From Sepiola atlantica (taxonomy: Eukaryota; Mollusca; Cephalopoda; Sepiida; Sepiolidae): DNA of 64,000 nucleotides. The notes under the pieces were generated by a model. It was given only the letters and a program-made list of their open reading frames with translations, was not told the origin of the DNA and did no database searches. The DNA is taken from contig OY744553.1 of NCBI GenBank assembly GCA_963556195.1, positions 11,947,596 through 12,011,595 of the forward strand, read 5' to 3'. This document shows positions 63,987 through 64,000 of this stretch, piece after piece; position 1 is the stretch's first letter, and each line of letters starts with the position of its first letter. Made by a program: the position numbers and the translations under genes.

Positions 63987-64000
63987 CAGTGAAAAGCTGT

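Overview
This is eukaryotic, animal-type intergenic DNA made almost entirely of transposable elements and simple repeats. I find no convincing host protein-coding gene. Evidence for a metazoan: Tc1/mariner copies, a Penelope-like element, RLE-type and CR1/Jockey-like non-LTR retrotransposons, SINEs with tRNA, 5S rRNA and U2 snRNA heads, dense (TA)n and (TAA)n microsatellites, and a degenerate CCCTAA (TTAGGG-type) tract. A lophotrochozoan such as a mollusc is my best guess from the mix of elements, but the sequence does not prove it.

Layout. 0.5-1.4 kb: C-terminal GIY-YIG part of a Penelope-like element. 1.5-2.8 kb: a hammerhead-bearing repeat and a LINE tail. 3.1-16.5 kb: a huge A/G-rich satellite of about 37-bp units with a 3.53-kb higher-order duplication. 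16.5-18.3 kb: purine-rich DNA flipping into an 85-bp pyrimidine-rich minisatellite. 19-24 kb: U2-headed SINEs and TA-bounded inverted repeats with hammerhead motifs. 25-33 kb: LINE tails, tRNA SINEs (three in tandem), tandem repeats and (TAA)n arrays. 34.6-38.7 kb: a full-length RLE-type (R4/Dong-like) non-LTR retrotransposon with an intact 1164-codon ORF, the only credible intact coding gene. 39-43 kb: a fold-back element, a LINE tail interrupted by an element with five perfect-looking 127-bp monomers, and a 5S-like SINE. 43.2-49.6 kb: a nested stack: (ATT)n, split by a 5'-truncated R4-like copy, itself split by a 4.94-kb LTR element with no coding capacity. 49.7-56 kb: LINE tail, telomere-like tract, microsatellites, and a tRNA-headed tandem dimer with two hammerhead ribozymes. 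56-61 kb: another hammerhead, a mariner deletion derivative, a LINE tail and a decayed full-length mariner. 61-64 kb: an R4 fragment against 1 kb of (TTC)n, a SINE and a LINE tail.

How the parts relate. Self-cleaving hammerhead motifs recur at least six times in two architectures: (i) a retrozyme/Sm-alpha-like unit with a Pol III-type tRNA head, and (ii) TA-bounded repeats of the kind known from Penelope-like elements, a member of which lies in the same window. R4-like elements and a short non-autonomous partner repeatedly sit inside trinucleotide microsatellites. The very long hydrophobic reading frames on the minus strand of the satellite are a by-product of a repeat unit without stop codons. 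Repeat identities were judged by eye, not computed.
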